Assembly (NCBI GenBank): GCA_002401215.1
Contig: NVSL01000062.1
Span: 1 to 7,216 of the forward strand
DNA length: 7,216 nt
Source: Flavobacteriaceae bacterium
GTDB taxonomy: Bacteria > Bacteroidota > Bacteroidia > Flavobacteriales > Flavobacteriaceae
Direction of reading: 5' to 3'
The notes under the pieces were generated by a model, which worked only from the letters and a program-made list of their open reading frames with translations, was not told the DNA's origin and made no database searches. A program made the translations under genes and the position numbers. Every line of letters begins with the position of its first letter. The first letter of the stretch is position 1. Shown one piece after another: positions 5,252-7,216 of this stretch.

Positions 5252-7216
5252 AAGAAGGATTAGCAGGAAAAATAGCCAAGAGCTTTATAGGCTCTAAGCT
5301 TACTGTACTTTTAATGATTGTATTTATGGTCATCGGGGTATATAGTTCATTTTTGATTCCGAGAGAGGAAGAACCTCAAATCAACGTGCCAATGGCAGAT
5401 ATCTTTGTAGGATATCCGGGGGCGAGTCCGACCGAAGTTGAGTCGAGAGTTACAAAACCATTAGAAAAATTAATCGCTAATATTAAAGGTGTAGAATATG
5501 TGTATTCTACATCGATGAACGGGCAAGGAATGGTCATTGTTCAGTTTTATGTTGGGGAAGATATTGAGCGCTCGTTTGTAAAATTATATAACGAAATTAA
5601 CAAACACATGGACATCATGCCCGAAGGCGTTACCATGCCTTTGGTAAAAACCCGTGCTATTGATGATGTGCCTATTTTAGGGTTGACACTTTGGAGTGAA
5701 ACTTACGATGACTATCAATTAAAGTTAATCGCGCAAGAATTATCAGACGAGATTAAAAAAGTAAATGATGTGTCTATCACCAAAACAATTGGAGGTAGAA
5801 ATCGGCAGTTGCGAATTGTTTTAGACAAAGATAAAATGGCAGAAAGCGGATTGGATTTCTTATCTATTTCACAAATGATAAAAGCCAATAATCAACAATT
5901 AACTGCTGGAAGTTTTAATAAAGGAGATACAGAATTCTCAGTAGAAACGGGTAGTTTTTTACAAACTGTTGAAGATGTTGAAAACTTAATAGTAGGTGTA
6001 AACCAAAATACTCCTATTTATTTAAGTCAGATTGCAACGGTTGTTGATGGACCAGAAATTCCGAAAGAATATGTTGCTTTAGGATATGGTCAAGCGAGTG
6101 AAAAAGCGACGACTTATAATTCAGAATATCCTGCGGTAACAATTTCAGTTGCCAAAAGACAAGGTGCGGATGCTATGAAATTATCTGAAGTAATTTTAGA
6201 TAAAGTGGAGCATTTAAAAAAGACTTTAATTCCGGATGATGTGCATGTACAAGTTACCAGAAATTATGGTGAAACTGCATCAGAAAAAGTATCAGAATTA
6301 TTATTACACTTAATGGGGTCCATTTTAGCAGTAACCTTAGTTGTGATGCTATCAATGGGATGGCGAGGTGGATTGGTCGTATTCTTATCCGTACCAATTA
6401 CTTTTGCCTTGACCTTATTGAGTTATTATATGCTCGATTATACGCTAAACAGAATCACATTATTCGCCTTAGTTTTTGTAACAGGTATTGTCGTCGATGA
6501 CTCTATAATCATTGCCGAAAACATGCACCGACATTTTAAAATGAAGCGTTTGCCTTTTAGACAAGCCGCCTTGTATGCAATCAACGAAGTGGGGAACCCT
6601 ACAATTTTAGCAACCTTCACCGTAATTGCATCGGTATTGCCAATGGCATTTGTATCTGGAATGATGGGGCCTTATATGGCGCCAATGCCAATAGGGGCAT
6701 CAATTGCTATGTTACTTTCACTATTTGTAGCCTTAACAATTACACCTTATTTAGGCGTAATTTTCTTAAGAGAAAAAGACAAAAAAGGAAAGAAACCAAA
6801 AGTTCACAAACCTTTAGAGGAAACTGCTATTTATAAAATTTACAACAGATTAGAATCTCCATTAATCGAGAATAAAAAAATTAGATGGATATTTTTAGGA
6901 GGAACATTCTTTATATTGTTTGCAACTTTCGGATTGTTTTACACCAATTCCGTAGCCGTAAAAATGTTACCGTTTGATAATAAAAATGAGTTTCAAGTAG
7001 TCATCGATATGCCAGAAGGAACAACCCTAGAGCGTACCGCAGTTGTGACAAAAGAGATTTCGCAATACTTGTCAACCCAACCAGAAGTGATGAATTATCA
7101 AAGTTATGTGGGCACCTCTGCCCCTATCACTTTCAACGGTTTGGTGCGTCATTACGATATGCGTGGTGGTAGCAATATGGCAGATATCCAAGTGAATTTG
7201 ACAGATAAGAAAGATC
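5248..7216 (+). CDS. RND-family efflux permease (partial, cut by window end)
   Basis: The reading frame is open from the ATG at 5248 to the window end, 656 codons of a protein usually somewhat over 1,000 residues. It is the inner membrane proton-driven pump of the tripartite system. TM1 is about residues 16-37, followed by PREEEPQINVP (38-48) and the first large periplasmic porter loop to about 350. TM2 to TM6 follow at about 352-371, 376-396, 403-424, 452-471 and 480-508, then a basic cytoplasmic linker, TM7 at about 547-566, and the start of the second porter loop. TM4 carries TGIVVDDSIIIAEN with Asp417-Asp418, equivalent to the Asp407/Asp408 proton relay of AcrB, so the pump looks active. 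The sequence is closer to the hydrophobe/amphiphile-type (HAE) than to the heavy-metal type (CzcA/CusA), by general pattern only. The start overlaps the adaptor stop by ATGA. No frameshift is seen. Confidence 0.92.
   Translation, partial: MKEGLAGKIAKSFIGSKLTVLLMIVFMVIGVYSSFLIPREEEPQINVPMADIFVGYPGASPTEVESRVTKPLEKLIANIKGVEYVYSTSMNGQGMVIVQFYVGEDIERSFVKLYNEINKHMDIMPEGVTMPLVKTRAIDDVPILGLTLWSETYDDYQLKLIAQELSDEIKKVNDVSITKTIGGRNRQLRIVLDKDKMAESGLDFLSISQMIKANNQQLTAGSFNKGDTEFSVETGSFLQTVEDVENLIVGVNQNTPIYLSQIATVVDGPEIPKEYVALGYGQASEKATTYNSEYPAVTISVAKRQGADAMKLSEVILDKVEHLKKTLIPDDVHVQVTRNYGETASEKVSELLLHLMGSILAVTLVVMLSMGWRGGLVVFLSVPITFALTLLSYYMLDYTLNRITLFALVFVTGIVVDDSIIIAENMHRHFKMKRLPFRQAALYAINEVGNPTILATFTVIASVLPMAFVSGMMGPYMAPMPIGASIAMLLSLFVALTITPYLGVIFLREKDKKGKKPKVHKPLEETAIYKIYNRLESPLIENKKIRWIFLGGTFFILFATFGLFYTNSVAVKMLPFDNKNEFQVVIDMPEGTTLERTAVVTKEISQYLSTQPEVMNYQSYVGTSAPITFNGLVRHYDMRGGSNMADIQVNLTDKKD

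Noticed and set aside
6438..6620. Minus-strand 60-codon frame opposite the RND TM4 region
   Set aside because: It lies across the conserved proton-relay segment of the permease on the other strand, so it is a shadow.
1..7216. CRISPR arrays, tRNA or rRNA genes, transposase genes and terminal inverted repeats
   Set aside because: I saw no regularly spaced repeats, no cloverleaf-like or rRNA segments, and no transposase-like reading frame on either strand.

Overview
The window looks like chromosomal DNA of a marine or environmental Flavobacteriia-type Bacteroidetes. The base composition is AT-rich, there are no Shine-Dalgarno sequences before the starts, and there is at least one clear Bacteroidetes-type -7 element (TAnnTTTG). 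The protein families (PspC-like 75-mer, DUF6132, stand-alone rhodanese, OsmC, DUF2892, TolC/MFP/RND) are ones I associate with this phylum. This assignment is an inference from style and family content, not a database result.

Layout. (1) 1-316 holds no intact gene: a short 9-nt-periodic repeat (24-50) and, on the minus strand, a 65-codon charged open frame (159-356) that looks like the tail of an unrelated gene. (2) 317-1203, minus strand: a PspC-domain membrane protein and a two-TM potassium channel with a cytoplasmic RCK/TrkA-N domain, overlapping by ATGA. The channel stops abruptly in the RCK domain, at the junction with the foreign tail. (3) 1204-1433: a divergent intergenic region with nested inverted repeats, a minus-strand promoter candidate and a degenerate Crp/Fnr-like half-site pair. 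(4) 1434-2631, plus strand: a compact four-gene operon of DUF6132 small membrane protein, single-domain rhodanese, OsmC-family thiol protein and DUF2892 small membrane protein, with 8-nt, 1-nt and ATGA junctions, closed by a rho-independent terminator (2656-2695). (5) 2632-2857: an intergenic region with a perfect GTAAC-N4-GTTAC palindrome placed about 42 bp upstream of the expected start site of a good -7 element. (6) 2858-7216: a tripartite efflux operon of TolC-like outer membrane factor, lipoprotein membrane fusion protein and RND permease, the last cut by the window end after 656 codons.

How it may work together. The plus-strand genes read as two adjacent transcription units possibly sharing one regulator of the Crp/Fnr type: a thiol/sulfane-sulfur handling unit (split YgaP-like rhodanese plus membrane domain, OsmC, and a second small Cys-bearing membrane protein) and an RND efflux pump. 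The most interesting points are the shared operator-like geometry before both units, the GCxSGxCA motif common to both small membrane proteins, and the truncated potassium channel fused at the DNA level to an unrelated gene tail.
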